The notes: generated by a model from the sequence alone, not told the origin. Numbered from the stretch's first letter, positions 1 through 8,666 are shown. The stretch: 58,080 bases of DNA from Terrisporobacter othiniensis (GCF_000808015.1 NZ_JWHR01000111.1:1-58080); one strand, 5' to 3'. Program-made: numbers and translations.

Positions 1-227
1 AAAAAAGTTGTCCATTGCTCAGACTAATCATTATCTGAATATCTGGCTTGGTTTGTTTGTTGTTTCAGTTTAATTCTTAAAGAATTAATTTATTGTTAAC
101 CTACTGTTTAATTTTCAAAGTTCTTTGTGTTGTCTCTCGACTTTATCTATCTTATCAAGTTAATTGATTTTTGTCAACTACTTTTTTAAGAAGTTTTTCT
201 TGCTTGTTTGCCTTCGTCTCAAGGACA
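1..227 (-). promoter_or_regulatory. Leader of an rRNA operon (16S gene lies beyond the left edge)
   Basis: On the minus strand this non-coding stretch follows two strong promoters and contains the AACTTTGAAAATTAAACAG-type sequence (about 101-124) typical of the boxA/antitermination region just upstream of 16S genes in Firmicutes. An AT palindrome (about 71-89) follows. The window stops before the mature 16S start. Identification rests on motif recognition and on cwlD being next to an rRNA operon in related clostridia; the rRNA itself is not seen. Confidence 0.7.
149..177 (-). promoter_or_regulatory. rRNA promoter P2 (sigma-A type)
   Basis: Minus strand: -35 TTGACA (172-177), 17-nt spacer, -10 TAAGAT (149-154). 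It is the second of two tandem promoters directed at the left window edge, the usual rRNA arrangement. Confidence 0.8.
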
Positions 228-233
228 AGTATA

Positions 234-262
234 ACTATATCACCTTAAATTAAATCCGTCAA
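234..262 (-). promoter_or_regulatory. rRNA promoter P1 (sigma-A type)
   Basis: Minus strand: -35 TTGACG (257-262), 17-nt spacer, -10 TATAGT (234-239). It lies 85 bp upstream of P2. Together the two give the tandem strong promoters expected of a stable-RNA operon. Confidence 0.8.
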
Positions 263-377
263 CACTTTTCAGAAAACTTTTTTTATATATTTTAATTCAA
301 TTTATACATCAAATACTCTAACTATAGTCATACACTCATTTATATATAATTTAATATTTTAAAAATAATTATTAATA

Positions 378-416
378 TTAAAAGTTATAAAACCCAATAG
401 ATTTTATAACTTTTAA
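378..416 (-). terminator. Hairpin terminator after cwlD
   Basis: Perfect 15-bp inverted repeat (378-392 with 402-416) around a 9-nt loop, 29 nt past the cwlD stop. It separates cwlD from the rRNA promoters. The stem is AT-rich and the U-tract is weak, so termination efficiency is uncertain. Confidence 0.65.
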
Positions 417-445
417 TGTAAATATGTAATTTAATTATATTATTT

Positions 446-1159
446 TTAGTTATCTTCACTAAAATACTTTTGTATACCAACATAAATAGCCCATGCTATT
501 TGATCTTGGTATTCTTCATCATTTAGTAACTTAGCTTCTTTGTCGTTAGAAAGAAATCCACATTCTATTAAAGTAGATGGTATTTCATTATCTTTTAACA
601 AATAAATATCATTCCTAGGTTTTATCTGTCTATTATTCGTATTATCTACTACCCTCTTTAATTCACTTTGAATGTATGTTGCTAATTTTTTATCTTCTTC
701 TTTACCTTCTGGATAAAAAGTTTGTGCTCCATAGTATTTTGATTGTTCAAATTTATTAAGATGTATAGACACAAACATGTCCGCTGAAGATTCATCAATT
801 ATTTTTTTTCTGTTTCTTAAATTTTCATTATACTTTTGTCTGATGGTTTTTCCTGCTTCTTCAGTGTATAAGCTCGTATCGTCATTTCTAGTCAATATTA
901 CTGCTGCACCACTAGCTTCAATTAACTCTTTAACCTTCTTAGCTATTTTTAGATTAACATCTTTTTCTTTTATTGATTGATCATCTGTCATAGCACCTGG
1001 GTCTATACCACCATGCCCTGCATCTACTATTATAGTTTTACTAGTTATAGGCATAACTTTTATTACTTCTTCTGATGCAGTTTTTATTTCTATTATCGAT
1101 ACGATTACTAATGCTAATGATATTATTCCAAATATTATTTTTTTATTTAATTTGCTCAC
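446..1159 (-). CDS. cwlD: Germination-specific N-acetylmuramoyl-L-alanine amidase CwlD
   Basis: A 237-aa Amidase_3-family zinc hydrolase. It has one N-terminal membrane anchor (residues about 8-25) followed by the catalytic domain. The zinc ligands His49 (DAGHGG), Glu65 and His133 (SIHLN) and the catalytic Glu199 (LIECGF) are all present. In spore formers CwlD removes peptide stems from cortex peptidoglycan, the first step in making muramic-delta-lactam, which germination enzymes need. It is monocistronic, with the kinase-operon terminator upstream and its own hairpin downstream. Its place beside ribosomal genes and an rRNA operon matches related clostridia. A forespore or mother-cell sigma promoter is expected, but I could not define one in the 50-bp upstream gap. 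Another Amidase_3 role is possible but less likely given length and context. Confidence 0.88.
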   Translation of the reverse strand: MSKLNKKIIFGIISLALVIVSIIEIKTASEEVIKVMPITSKTIIVDAGHGGIDPGAMTDDQSIKEKDVNLKIAKKVKELIEASGAAVILTRNDDTSLYTEEAGKTIRQKYNENLRNRKKIIDESSADMFVSIHLNKFEQSKYYGAQTFYPEGKEEDKKLATYIQSELKRVVDNTNNRQIKPRNDIYLLKDNEIPSTLIECGFLSNDKEAKLLNDEEYQDQIAWAIYVGIQKYFSEDN

Positions 1160-1210
1160 ATTATCACCCCATATATTTATATTTAGGTTTGTCTTAATTT
1201 ATTACTCTAT

Positions 1211-1247
1211 TTAAATAAAAAGGGACATACTATAAAAGTACATCCCT
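1211..1247 (-). terminator. Terminator of the vanZ-like/regulator/kinase operon
   Basis: Minus-strand stem GGGATGTAC/GTATGTCCC (9 bp including two G-U pairs; arms 1238-1246 and 1222-1230), followed by TTTTTATTT, just after the kinase stop codon. Confidence 0.8.
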
Positions 1248-1259
1248 AAGTATTTTAAT

Positions 1260-3287
1260 TTATTTTATCTCATCAAACTCTACTATAGATTTAAACAAAT
1301 CTCCATCTATATCTATTGAGAAAGTTCCACCTTGTAAGTTTACTAAATCTCTGGCTATTGCAAGTCCTAGTCCACTACCTTCCGTATTTCTAGAGTCATC
1401 AGCTCTTTTAAATCTTTCCATTATTTCATCTGGATCAAAATTCAATTCATATGAAGATATATTCTTCATTGTTAACTTTACTTTACCATCCTCTTCAATT
1501 ATATCTATATATACTCTCGTATTTGGTAGAGAATATTTTGATATATTACCTAACAGATTTTCTAAAACTCTGTATAATCTTCGTCCATCTGCTCTTATAT
1601 AAGTTTTTTCTTCTGGTACATTTATTTTTAGATTTAATTTAGCTTCTGATAATTTTTCTTCCATTTCTCCAATAGATTGTCTAAGTAATTGAGTAAGATC
1701 TATTTTTTCCATATTTAATTCTATATTTCCACTACTAGCTTTGCTAGCTTCAAATAAATCTTCTATTAATATTTTCAACCTTTTTGATTTTGAGTCTAGT
1801 ACATTTACATAGTCTTTTAGATACTCAGGACTTATATCTTCTTCTTTTTTAATCAATTCCACATAATTTATTATTGAAGTTAACGGAGTTTTTAAATCAT
1901 GAGATACATTTGTTATAAGTTCTGATTTCATCCTCTCACTTTTTAGCTGATTATCTATAGCTTTATCTAGTCCATCTCTTATGTTATTTATGTTATCTGC
2001 TAAAGTTGTAAAATTATCTTCTCCGATTAATTTTAACTTATGATGTATGTCTCCATTTTTTATTCTCTCCGTACCATCCATTATATAAGATAGATACCAT
2101 AATTTTTTTAATACATAATAAGCAAATCCACCTATTGTTAAAATAGCTGCTATAATTGCAATAAAAGGATTATAATCTGATATGGCAAATATCATTAAAA
2201 ATAAATTAACTCCTATACATACTATTGCTAAACCTACTATCCTCTTTGATAGAGGCATACTCTTCGTTAATTTAAATATTCTTACAAATGCTTTTTTAGA
2301 AAAGTTGAGCACTCTGTAAATAAAAGCCGTTTTAAAAAAATCCAACTTATTATCATAGCTATTTATTTGTTTATTAAATATATAAAGTACAGTACAAATA
2401 AATCCTATACCTAAAAAGCTAAATGTAAAACTACTAAGCATATCGTAGTAATAATCCATTCCTTGCACTATAAATACTACTGCACAGATTAGTCCCACTA
2501 TATATAATTCTAAAGGTATAAACTTACTAAACTTCAACCAAAAACTATCTTTATCAAATAGCTCAGTTTTACTTCTTTTATATAAAAATGTTGATATTAT
2601 TCCTAATACTAATGAAGCTCCTAGAGTTGCTAGTATTATTTGAACATGTATTATATCTCTTTCGAAGTCACTCTTAGTTTCATATATCCTGTCATAAATA
2701 CCTGGAACTCGTTCAAAATTTTCAGGTATAGACATATATATATCGCCATTTCTTAATTGCATAACAGAGCCTAATTCATCATTTACATTTAAGTTCTTAT
2801 ACTCTTTATTACCAAATGTTTTTGAATAACTAACATTGTGGTTATTAGCTGATATTTTTACGTCACATTCACCTTTATACTTGCCTTGAAACTCTTTTGC
2901 TGTTTTAGAATCTGAATTTGTATAAACCTCATTTGTATCTTTATTTATAATAAAATAATTAAGGTTGGATATGGTTTTTAATTCCTCTCTTGCCCACTTT
3001 CTTGTTTCTTCTATATTTTTTTTATCTTCATCAGATGTATCTTTGTCTGTACCTTGTAAACTTCCACTAGTAGCTGATGTTAAATAGCTCATTAAGTTGC
3101 TATCAAAAGCCCTACTTTTATAAAATTCATCTTCTATAGCGAACTGATCTTTATGCATATAGCTAGTAAATACTCCTGCTCCATTAGCAAATAAACTAAT
3201 AGTTGTAGGTATTGTTGCTAAAAACGCTGATATGCATACAAATATAATTATTAAGTTGATAAATTTAAATCCTCTATTTCCTTTCAT
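1260..3287 (-). CDS. Membrane sensor histidine kinase
   Basis: A 675-aa multi-pass HisKA kinase. TM1 is at about 8-30, followed by an extracytoplasmic sensor of roughly 180 residues. About five further hydrophobic segments (214-236, 260-276, 288-306, 352-370, 375-395) lead to a HAMP-like linker. The phospho-acceptor is His463 (NVSHDLKTP), the N-box is at about 576-583 (ENLLGNISK) and the G-box GSGLGL starts at 637. It should autophosphorylate and pass phosphate to the response regulator encoded just upstream. The SD AAGGAGA precedes the ATG well. The six-TM topology is larger than that of plain VanS kinases, so the ligand cannot be inferred. It is the last gene of the operon that begins with the VanZ-like protein. 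Confidence 0.9.
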   Translation of the reverse strand: MKGNRGFKFINLIIIFVCISAFLATIPTTISLFANGAGVFTSYMHKDQFAIEDEFYKSRAFDSNLMSYLTSATSGSLQGTDKDTSDEDKKNIEETRKWAREELKTISNLNYFIINKDTNEVYTNSDSKTAKEFQGKYKGECDVKISANNHNVSYSKTFGNKEYKNLNVNDELGSVMQLRNGDIYMSIPENFERVPGIYDRIYETKSDFERDIIHVQIILATLGASLVLGIISTFLYKRSKTELFDKDSFWLKFSKFIPLELYIVGLICAVVFIVQGMDYYYDMLSSFTFSFLGIGFICTVLYIFNKQINSYDNKLDFFKTAFIYRVLNFSKKAFVRIFKLTKSMPLSKRIVGLAIVCIGVNLFLMIFAISDYNPFIAIIAAILTIGGFAYYVLKKLWYLSYIMDGTERIKNGDIHHKLKLIGEDNFTTLADNINNIRDGLDKAIDNQLKSERMKSELITNVSHDLKTPLTSIINYVELIKKEEDISPEYLKDYVNVLDSKSKRLKILIEDLFEASKASSGNIELNMEKIDLTQLLRQSIGEMEEKLSEAKLNLKINVPEEKTYIRADGRRLYRVLENLLGNISKYSLPNTRVYIDIIEEDGKVKLTMKNISSYELNFDPDEIMERFKRADDSRNTEGSGLGLAIARDLVNLQGGTFSIDIDGDLFKSIVEFDEIK

Positions 3288-3304
3288 ATACTCTCCTTAT
3301 TCAT

Positions 3305-3457
3305 TTAAAATCTTAATGCTTTATATAATATATAATTCAATGCAAATATAATCATTGTATCTAAAAATATATTCATATCACCATAATTAAAACATATTAT
3401 AATTCCTATTATTTGAGTTATAGCAAACATTAGTAATATAAATATAAAATTAAACAT
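3305..3457 (-). CDS. Small two-TM membrane protein between regulator and kinase
   Basis: An open frame of 50 aa from the ATG at 3457, made almost wholly of two hydrophobic segments (about 3-24 and 28-44) with a basic C-terminus. The frame could extend upstream to a TTG at 3523 inside the regulator gene (72 aa), but that extension is hydrophilic and its start is poor. It has a weak SD (GAGAAA) and probably depends on translational coupling to the regulator. It lies 17 nt before the kinase gene. I do not recognise the family. Co-location suggests an accessory subunit or modulator of the kinase; that is inference. It could also be a non-functional gap filler. Confidence 0.5.
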   Translation of the reverse strand: MFNFIFILLMFAITQIIGIIICFNYGDMNIFLDTMIIFALNYILYKALRF

Positions 3458-3485
3458 TAAGCTTTTTTCTCTAAATACTTTTCCA

Positions 3486-4187
3486 TTATAATTTTTCAAT
3501 TTTATATCCCACTCCCCATACAACTTTTAAATATCTCGGTTCTTTTGGATTTATCTCGATTTTTTCCCTTATTCTTCTTATATGAACTGCTACTGTATTT
3601 TCCACATTAAAACTCTCTTCCTTCCATACTCTTTCATATATTTCATCTATAGAAAATACCCTTCCTTTATTAGCAAGAAGTAAATTTAATATTTTAAACT
3701 CAATTGGAGTTACTTTTATTACTTGTCCATCTACTTTTACTTCCTTTGTAGAAGTGTTTAACTCTAACCCACCACTACTTAATACTTCTTTATTATTCAC
3801 CTTATCATTATTATAAGTTCCAAGTGTTACATATCTTCTTAAGTTTGATTTTACTCTCGCAATAAGCTCTAATAAATTAAATGGTTTTGTTATATAATCA
3901 TCTGCACCTATATTAAGTCCCATTATCTTATCTGTATCTTCACTTTTTGCTGATACTAATATTATTGGTATGTTTTTTTCTTCTCTTATTTTTATTGTTG
4001 CTTTTATTCCATCAAGTTTTGGCATCATTATATCCATAAGTATTAAATGTACTTCTTTGTTTACTAATACATCTAAAGCTTCTATTCCATTGTATGCTTT
4101 ATATACGTTATAACCTTCATTTCTCAAGAATATCTCTATTGATTCAACAATTTCTTTATCATCATCCACTACTAATATGTTGTACAT
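3486..4187 (-). CDS. OmpR/VanR-family response regulator
   Basis: A 233-aa protein: receiver domain (1-118) with acidic pocket DDD at 8-10, phospho-acceptor Asp52 (LILMDIMMP) and the conserved lysine in the ITKP motif, then a C-terminal winged-helix DNA-binding domain (about 140-230, ending VVWGVGYKIEKL). I chose the ATG at 4187 because AAAGGAGATG lies 8 nt ahead of it. It shares an operon with the downstream kinase and the upstream VanZ-like gene. Direct repeats at 4845-4886 with 11-bp spacing ahead of the operon are a plausible binding site, which would mean autoregulation. Confidence 0.92.
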   Translation of the reverse strand: MYNILVVDDDKEIVESIEIFLRNEGYNVYKAYNGIEALDVLVNKEVHLILMDIMMPKLDGIKATIKIREEKNIPIILVSAKSEDTDKIMGLNIGADDYITKPFNLLELIARVKSNLRRYVTLGTYNNDKVNNKEVLSSGGLELNTSTKEVKVDGQVIKVTPIEFKILNLLLANKGRVFSIDEIYERVWKEESFNVENTVAVHIRRIREKIEINPKEPRYLKVVWGVGYKIEKL

Positions 4188-4225
4188 TCCCGTCATCTCC
4201 TTTATACAATTCCTTATCACTTGTA

Positions 4226-4780
4226 TTATACACTAGGATCACATCCTTTTATAAGATTCTCATGTCTTAATATGTTATTAGTAATATGAGTGTATACCAT
4301 GAATCCTACTAATGTTCCTATGGAGTTCATTAAGACATCATCAATTTCTGCAAATCTACCACAAAATAATTGTAATACTTCTATACTTAAACTAGTTATA
4401 AACCCTATTATAAAAACTTTCTTCCAACTATATATTAGTTTTTTAAATATACAAGGCAATAATACACCATAAGGTATAAATAATAAAAAGTTTAAAAATA
4501 CCATCATTATGGACACATCTCTAAAAGGAATGAGATTTAAATTATAAAATCCACTCATAATATAGTCAAAATAAAACTTTATCCCTATTATTCCAGTTAT
4601 TCTTAACAATACTATTGTATATACATTTAGTAATATTTCTGGAATAATTTGTTTTATTTCAAATTTTCTTCTTTTTTTAGTTAAATATAACCCTATTAGA
4701 ATTATTAAATATATTATAGAGCCTACAAGTATACTTCTATTCAGTATACTTACACCCTCCCAAATATATTGAGTAATCAT
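4226..4780 (-). CDS. VanZ-family membrane protein
   Basis: A 184-aa protein with about five membrane segments and the VanZ-like pattern NLIPFRD...FIPYG (middle) and later EVLQLFCGRFAEIDDVLMNSIGTLVG. VanZ itself gives low-level teicoplanin resistance by an unclear mechanism, and many family members have unknown functions. The ATG at 4780 has GGGAG upstream; a TTG 66 nt further up is possible but has no SD. It is first in a probable operon with the response regulator, small membrane protein and kinase. No vanH/A/X genes are nearby, so glycopeptide resistance should not be assumed. Confidence 0.82.
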   Translation of the reverse strand: MITQYIWEGVSILNRSILVGSIIYLIILIGLYLTKKRRKFEIKQIIPEILLNVYTIVLLRITGIIGIKFYFDYIMSGFYNLNLIPFRDVSIMMVFLNFLLFIPYGVLLPCIFKKLIYSWKKVFIIGFITSLSIEVLQLFCGRFAEIDDVLMNSIGTLVGFMVYTHITNNILRHENLIKGCDPSV

Positions 4781-4844
4781 ATCAGTTCCAACTCCCTCTA
4801 TGTATTTTCCGAATCCATTTTTATATACTAATATAATAAAATAC

Positions 4845-4886
4845 AATTCTTACATAATAGTTACTCTAATTCTTAAGGAATTCTTA
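4845..4886. promoter_or_regulatory. Candidate response-regulator operator: three TAAGAATT direct repeats
   Basis: On the minus strand TAAGAATT occurs exactly at 4879-4886, 4868-4875 and 4845-4852. The first two start 11 bp apart and the third 23 bp on, so all lie on roughly one helix face, as in OmpR/PhoB-type operators. The third overlaps a possible -35 (TTGTAT, 4841-4846) ahead of TATAAA (4820-4825). It lies upstream of the VanZ-like/regulator operon. Function is inferred. Confidence 0.5.
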
Positions 4887-4888
4887 CA

Positions 4889-4919
4889 AAAAACTCATGG
4901 ATAAATACCATGAGTTTTT
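4889..4919 (-). terminator. Terminator of the riboflavin operon
   Basis: Perfect 12-bp stem (4889-4900 with 4908-4919; GC core CTCATGG/CCATGAG), 7-nt loop, with a T-run on the transcribed minus strand. It lies 58 nt past the ribH stop. Confidence 0.85.
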
Positions 4920-4977
4920 CGTTAGTTTTATATTTGTTATATAAGCATAATTGTTTTTTGTGAAACATTAGTTTTTA

Positions 4978-5445
4978 CTAAGCTTCTATTTCTCTTATTA
5001 AACTTACCATTTCTATAGCACCTACTGCACAGTCGAATCCTTTGTTTCCTGCTTTCGTTCCTGCGCGTTCTATTGCTTGTTCTATATTTTCTGTAGTTAT
5101 AACTCCAAACATTACTGGTATATCACTATTTAATGATACATGAGAAATTCCTTTTGATACTTCGCTACATACATAATCATAATGCGTAGTATTTCCACGA
5201 ATAACTGCCCCTAAGCATATTATAGCATCATACTTATTGCTTTTTGCCATTTTTGATGCTATTAGAGGTATTTCAAATGCTCCCGGTACCCATGCAACTT
5301 CTATATTGTCATCATCAACATCATGACGTTTTAGAGCATCAACTGCTCCTCCTAATAATTTAGATGTTATAAACTCATTGAAACGAGCTGCTACTATCCC
5401 TATTTTTATATCCTTTGATACTAATTTCCCTTCATATAATTTCAT
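4978..5445 (-). CDS. ribH: 6,7-dimethyl-8-ribityllumazine synthase
   Basis: A 155-aa protein matching lumazine synthase over its full length: N-terminal [12 protein letters not shown] substrate loop, [27 protein letters not shown] (catalytic histidine in the GNTTH motif), and [19 protein letters not shown]. It condenses the ribityl pyrimidine from the RibD branch with dihydroxybutanone phosphate from RibBA, and the product feeds RibE. It normally forms a 60-mer capsid in the cytosol. SD AAGGAGAT sits well before the ATG. It is the last gene of the riboswitch-controlled operon, separated from ribBA by an unusual palindromic spacer. Confidence 0.97.
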   Translation of the reverse strand: MKLYEGKLVSKDIKIGIVAARFNEFITSKLLGGAVDALKRHDVDDDNIEVAWVPGAFEIPLIASKMAKSNKYDAIICLGAVIRGNTTHYDYVCSEVSKGISHVSLNSDIPVMFGVITTENIEQAIERAGTKAGNKGFDCAVGAIEMVSLIREIEA

Positions 5446-5484
5446 CTATTTTATCTCCTTTTATAATTTTAAACTAAACGAATT

Positions 5485-5576
5485 TTATTTTAAGCAACGG
5501 ATTTGCCCGAAGCGGCAGCGAGAATATATCGTTGACGATATACTTCTCAATTTGGGCTATATGAGCGAAGCGAATT
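5485..5576. repeat. Palindromic, GC-richer element between ribBA and ribH
   Basis: A stretch clearly richer in GC than its surroundings. The core is a strong hairpin, TATATCG-TTGA-CGATATA, with flanking GAGAA/TTCTC arms (about 5519-5549). Outer GCCC (5506-5509) and GGGC (5554-5557) could pair, and GAAGCG words lie at both sides. It begins immediately beyond the ribBA stop. It carries no ORF of note and no clear U-tract. It looks like a small mobile (MITE/REP-like) remnant or an intercistronic RNA structure; which cannot be decided from one copy. Confidence 0.5.
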
Positions 5577-6776
5577 TTAATAATTTAAGATATGGCCCAT
5601 TTTCTCTTGTTTTGTTTTTAAATAAAACAGATCATTTATAGTCGGATTCATTTGAATTGGTACTCTTTCTATAATTTCCATACCAAATCCAGATAGTCCA
5701 TATAATTTTTCTGGATTATTTGTAAGAAGTCTTAAAGTCTTAGCTCCTAAGTCTCTTAATATTTGTGCTCCTATGAAATACTCTCTCATATCTCCCTCAA
5801 ATCCCAGAGCTAAGTTAGCTTCTAAAGTGTCCATACCTTGATCTTGTAATTCATATGCTCTCAATTTATTTATAAGACCTATGCCACGACCCTCTTGTCT
5901 CATATAAAGAAGTATACCTCTTCCCTCTTCTTCTATTTGTCTCATCGCCGCCGAAAATTGTTGCCCACAATCACATCTTTGTGAACCAAAAGCATCACCT
6001 GTTAAACACTCAGAATGAACACGACATAATAGATTTTTACCATCACCTATATCACCTTTTACTAGAGCAACATGATGCTCTCCATTTAATTTATTTATGT
6101 AGCCATATGCTCTAAACTCTCCATATGAAGTAGGCATTTTTGTATTAGCTACACATTCAACAAGATTATCATGTTTCTTTCTGTAATCTTGTAAATCTTT
6201 TATTGTTATAAATTTCAAGTTCCATTTCTTAGATAAGTCTATTAACTCTAATGTACGCATCATAGTTCCATCTTCCCTCATGATTTCACAACATAATCCA
6301 CACTCTTTAAGTCCTGCTAACTTCATTAAATCAACTGTAGCTTCTGTATGACCATTACGTTCTAATACTCCATTTTTCTTTGATAAAAGTGGAAACATAT
6401 GACCTGGTCTACGGAAGTCTTCTGGTTTAGAATTTTCATCCACGCATTTCATAGCTGTTATACTTCTTTCTTGTGCTGATATTCCTGTAGTTGTATCTAT
6501 ATGATCTATAGAAACTGTAAAAGCAGTACTATGATTATCTGTATTGTTAGATACCATTTGTGTAAGTTGTAATTTTTCACAAATCTCTTTACTCATAGGC
6601 ATACATATTAGCCCCTTCGCATATGTTGCCATAAAGTTCACATTTTCTGTTGTAGCAAACTCAGCTGCACATATAAAGTCTCCTTCATTCTCTCTATCTT
6701 CATCATCTGTAACAATTATTATTTTTCCTTCTCTAAGATCTTGTAAAGCTTCTTCGATAGTATTAAATTTAAACAT
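5577..6776 (-). CDS. ribBA: Bifunctional DHBP synthase / GTP cyclohydrolase II
   Basis: A 399-aa fusion. The N-terminal RibB domain (about 1-200; [11 protein letters not shown] acidic active site, HTEATVDL) makes 3,4-dihydroxy-2-butanone 4-phosphate from ribulose 5-phosphate. The C-terminal RibA domain (about 205-395) opens GTP; zinc ligands lie in [17 protein letters not shown] and the RQEGRGIGL loop is intact. It therefore supplies both branches of riboflavin synthesis. The ATG follows AGGAGG. It lies 11 nt after ribE in the operon. The C-terminus (EKMGHILNY) is of usual length and ends exactly where the palindromic element begins. Confidence 0.97.
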   Translation of the reverse strand: MFKFNTIEEALQDLREGKIIIVTDDEDRENEGDFICAAEFATTENVNFMATYAKGLICMPMSKEICEKLQLTQMVSNNTDNHSTAFTVSIDHIDTTTGISAQERSITAMKCVDENSKPEDFRRPGHMFPLLSKKNGVLERNGHTEATVDLMKLAGLKECGLCCEIMREDGTMMRTLELIDLSKKWNLKFITIKDLQDYRKKHDNLVECVANTKMPTSYGEFRAYGYINKLNGEHHVALVKGDIGDGKNLLCRVHSECLTGDAFGSQRCDCGQQFSAAMRQIEEEGRGILLYMRQEGRGIGLINKLRAYELQDQGMDTLEANLALGFEGDMREYFIGAQILRDLGAKTLRLLTNNPEKLYGLSGFGMEIIERVPIQMNPTINDLFYLKTKQEKMGHILNY

Positions 6777-6787
6777 TTTTCTCCCTC

Positions 6788-7435
6788 CTAAAACCCATTT
6801 TTTATTAAAAAATCCATAGTTATATTGCTTTCAACTTTTTTATTTTTTTCACAAGTTATTAACTTTTCCACATACTTTCCGATGACATCATTCTCGATAT
6901 TCACAATATCCCCAACCGACCTGTGGGAAAGTATAGTTTCCTGCACTGTGTGCGGAATAATAGATATACTAAAATCATTTACTGCAACTTTTGCTATTGT
7001 AAGACTTATTCCATCTATGGCAATTGAGCCTTTTTCTACTATATATTTCATTAAATTACCCTTCACTGCAATGGTATACCAAATTGAATTATCATCTTTT
7101 TCTATTTTTATTATTTTTCCTATGCCATCAATATGGCCTGATACAATATGGCCTCCAAATCTTCCATTGGCAGATATCGCCCTTTCTAAATTAACACTGC
7201 TTCCATTTTTCAATTGTCCCAATGAAGATCTACTTATAGTTTCATTCATTACATCTGCTGTAAAAGTATTATTGCTAAATGTTGTTACAGTAAGACAAAC
7301 ACCATTGACAGAAATACTATCCCCTATATTAATATCTTCAAATATTTTATTCCCTTCTATAGTAAGCACCGATGATTTAACATTCTTTTTTACATTTTGT
7401 ATTTTTCCTATTTCCTCAACTATACCTGTAAACAC
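6788..7435 (-). CDS. ribE: Riboflavin synthase alpha chain
   Basis: A 215-aa protein with the tandem lumazine-binding barrels typical of the family: [10 protein letters not shown] start, SVNGVCLTV in repeat one (about 40-52), and [12 protein letters not shown] then AIDGISLTI in repeat two. It dismutates two lumazines to riboflavin plus the ribityl pyrimidine. The start is GTG at 7435, inside the last codons of ribD (16-nt overlap), with GAGGT 9 nt upstream; no better start exists because the MFTG motif is the conserved N-terminus. Expression is likely coupled to ribD. Confidence 0.96.
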   Translation of the reverse strand: MFTGIVEEIGKIQNVKKNVKSSVLTIEGNKIFEDINIGDSISVNGVCLTVTTFSNNTFTADVMNETISRSSLGQLKNGSSVNLERAISANGRFGGHIVSGHIDGIGKIIKIEKDDNSIWYTIAVKGNLMKYIVEKGSIAIDGISLTIAKVAVNDFSISIIPHTVQETILSHRSVGDIVNIENDVIGKYVEKLITCEKNKKVESNITMDFLIKNGF

Positions 7436-8523
7436 TTAGATATTACCTCACTTTCTATTAATATATCTTCATCTATTTTCGTTATTTTTGTATTATTTAA
7501 ATAAAAAGATTCTTGCGGACAATCTACTCCTAATCCCAATACTGGCGATTTAGCATTTTTACCTCCAAATATTTTTGGACCAATATAAGTTTGAATTTTA
7601 TTAACTATTCCACTCTGTAATGCAGACCAGTTTAAAGTTCCCCCACCTTCTAAAAGAACACTGTCAATCTTTTCTTGACCAAGTATATGCATTAATTCCT
7701 TTAAATCAATGTGATTATCCTTTTTAGAAATAACTATAATCTTACAACTCTTATCTATGTATAACCTTTGTCTTTCTTTATCTGTATTACTTGTAGCTAT
7801 TATTGTAGGTATTTCCTTTGCTGTATTTACTATTTTGCAATCAATAGGTGTTCTTAAATTAGTATCACATATTATTCTTGTAGGGTTTTTGGCATTTTTT
7901 AATCTACAGTTAAGCATTGGATCATCTAATAATACCGTTCCTACACCAACCATAATTCCACTGTATTTATGCCTTTCCTCATGCACTTTTTTTCTAGAGG
8001 CTTCTCCTGTTATCCATTTTGATTTACCAGTATAAGTTGCTATCTTCCCATCCATAGTCATAGCATATTTCATTACTACATATGGCACCTTTGTTTTTAT
8101 GTAATTAAAAAATACTTCATTAATATCATCACATTCTTCTTTTAATACTCCTTCTACAACTTCTATATTATTATTTTGAAGAATTTCTATCCCTTTTCCT
8201 GCAACCAATGGATTCGGATCTAATGACCCTATAACAACTTTACTTATACCACTTTCTATAATAACTTCTGTACAGGGTGGCGTTTTTCCATAGTGGCAAC
8301 AAGGTTCTAATGTAACATACATGGTTGCTCCTTTAAGTGATTTTTTGCAATTCATAATAGCATTTCGTTCCGCATGGAACATTCCATAAGCTTGGTGATA
8401 TCCCTCGCCTATTATTTCATTATCTTTTACAATAATAGCTCCAACCATAGGATTTGGATTTACAAATCCACATCCTTTTATGGCAAGTTCTAATGCAATT
8501 TTCATATATTGTTTATCAGTCAT
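7420..8523 (-). CDS. ribD: Bifunctional pyrimidine deaminase/reductase
   Basis: A 367-aa protein. The N-terminal deaminase (about 1-145) has the zinc/catalytic HAERNAI and PCCHYGKTPPC motifs. The C-terminal reductase (about 150-360) has VVMKYAMTMDGKIAT, the GKSKWITG substrate-binding segment and LLEGGGTLN. It carries out the second and third steps after GTP cyclohydrolase II. It is the first gene of the operon, behind the FMN riboswitch and two terminator-like hairpins. SD GGAGGTGA lies 3-4 nt before the ATG. Confidence 0.97.
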   Translation of the reverse strand: MTDKQYMKIALELAIKGCGFVNPNPMVGAIIVKDNEIIGEGYHQAYGMFHAERNAIMNCKKSLKGATMYVTLEPCCHYGKTPPCTEVIIESGISKVVIGSLDPNPLVAGKGIEILQNNNIEVVEGVLKEECDDINEVFFNYIKTKVPYVVMKYAMTMDGKIATYTGKSKWITGEASRKKVHEERHKYSGIMVGVGTVLLDDPMLNCRLKNAKNPTRIICDTNLRTPIDCKIVNTAKEIPTIIATSNTDKERQRLYIDKSCKIIVISKKDNHIDLKELMHILGQEKIDSVLLEGGGTLNWSALQSGIVNKIQTYIGPKIFGGKNAKSPVLGLGVDCPQESFYLNNTKITKIDEDILIESEVISKCLQV

Positions 8524-8554
8524 AGTTCACCTCCAATAAATCTCCCTCAAATAT

Positions 8555-8582
8555 AAAAAGCCCTGAACAATATGTTCAAGGC
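8555..8582 (-). terminator. Second terminator-like hairpin just ahead of ribD
   Basis: Minus strand GCCTTGAACA/TGTTCAGGGC (10 pairs with one G-U, 3-nt loop; 8560-8582) followed by TTTTT. It lies only about 32 nt from the ribD start codon, downstream of the main riboswitch terminator. Confidence 0.65.
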
Positions 8583-8633
8583 AAGATTTCTATAAATTAA
8601 TTAATCTAATAATAGATTATTCAACTTTAAATT

Positions 8634-8666
8634 AAAAAACTCTGAAATGATAAATTCATTTCAGAG
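8634..8666 (-). terminator. FMN-riboswitch expression-platform terminator
   Basis: Perfect 11-bp stem CTCTGAAATGA (8640-8650 with 8656-8666), 5-nt loop, then TTTTTT on the minus strand. It lies about 40 nt beyond the riboswitch aptamer, so it is the likely FMN-dependent attenuator. Confidence 0.85.

Noticed and set aside
1..120. Start of the 16S rRNA gene itself
   Set aside because: No 16S 5' sequence (such as GAGTTTGATC on the minus strand) is present; only the leader is inside the window.
3458..3523. 72-aa TTG-started version of the small membrane protein
   Set aside because: The added N-terminus is the out-of-frame regulator 3' end and there is no SD at the TTG; the ATG form is more credible.
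4226..4780. Acquired vancomycin/teicoplanin resistance cluster
   Set aside because: Only a VanZ-family protein and a generic two-component system are present; no vanH, vanA/B ligase, vanX or vanY.
6825..7439. 204-codon plus-strand open frame opposite ribE
   Set aside because: Shadow of a confirmed riboflavin synthase gene; low-complexity composition, no SD, no recognisable domain.
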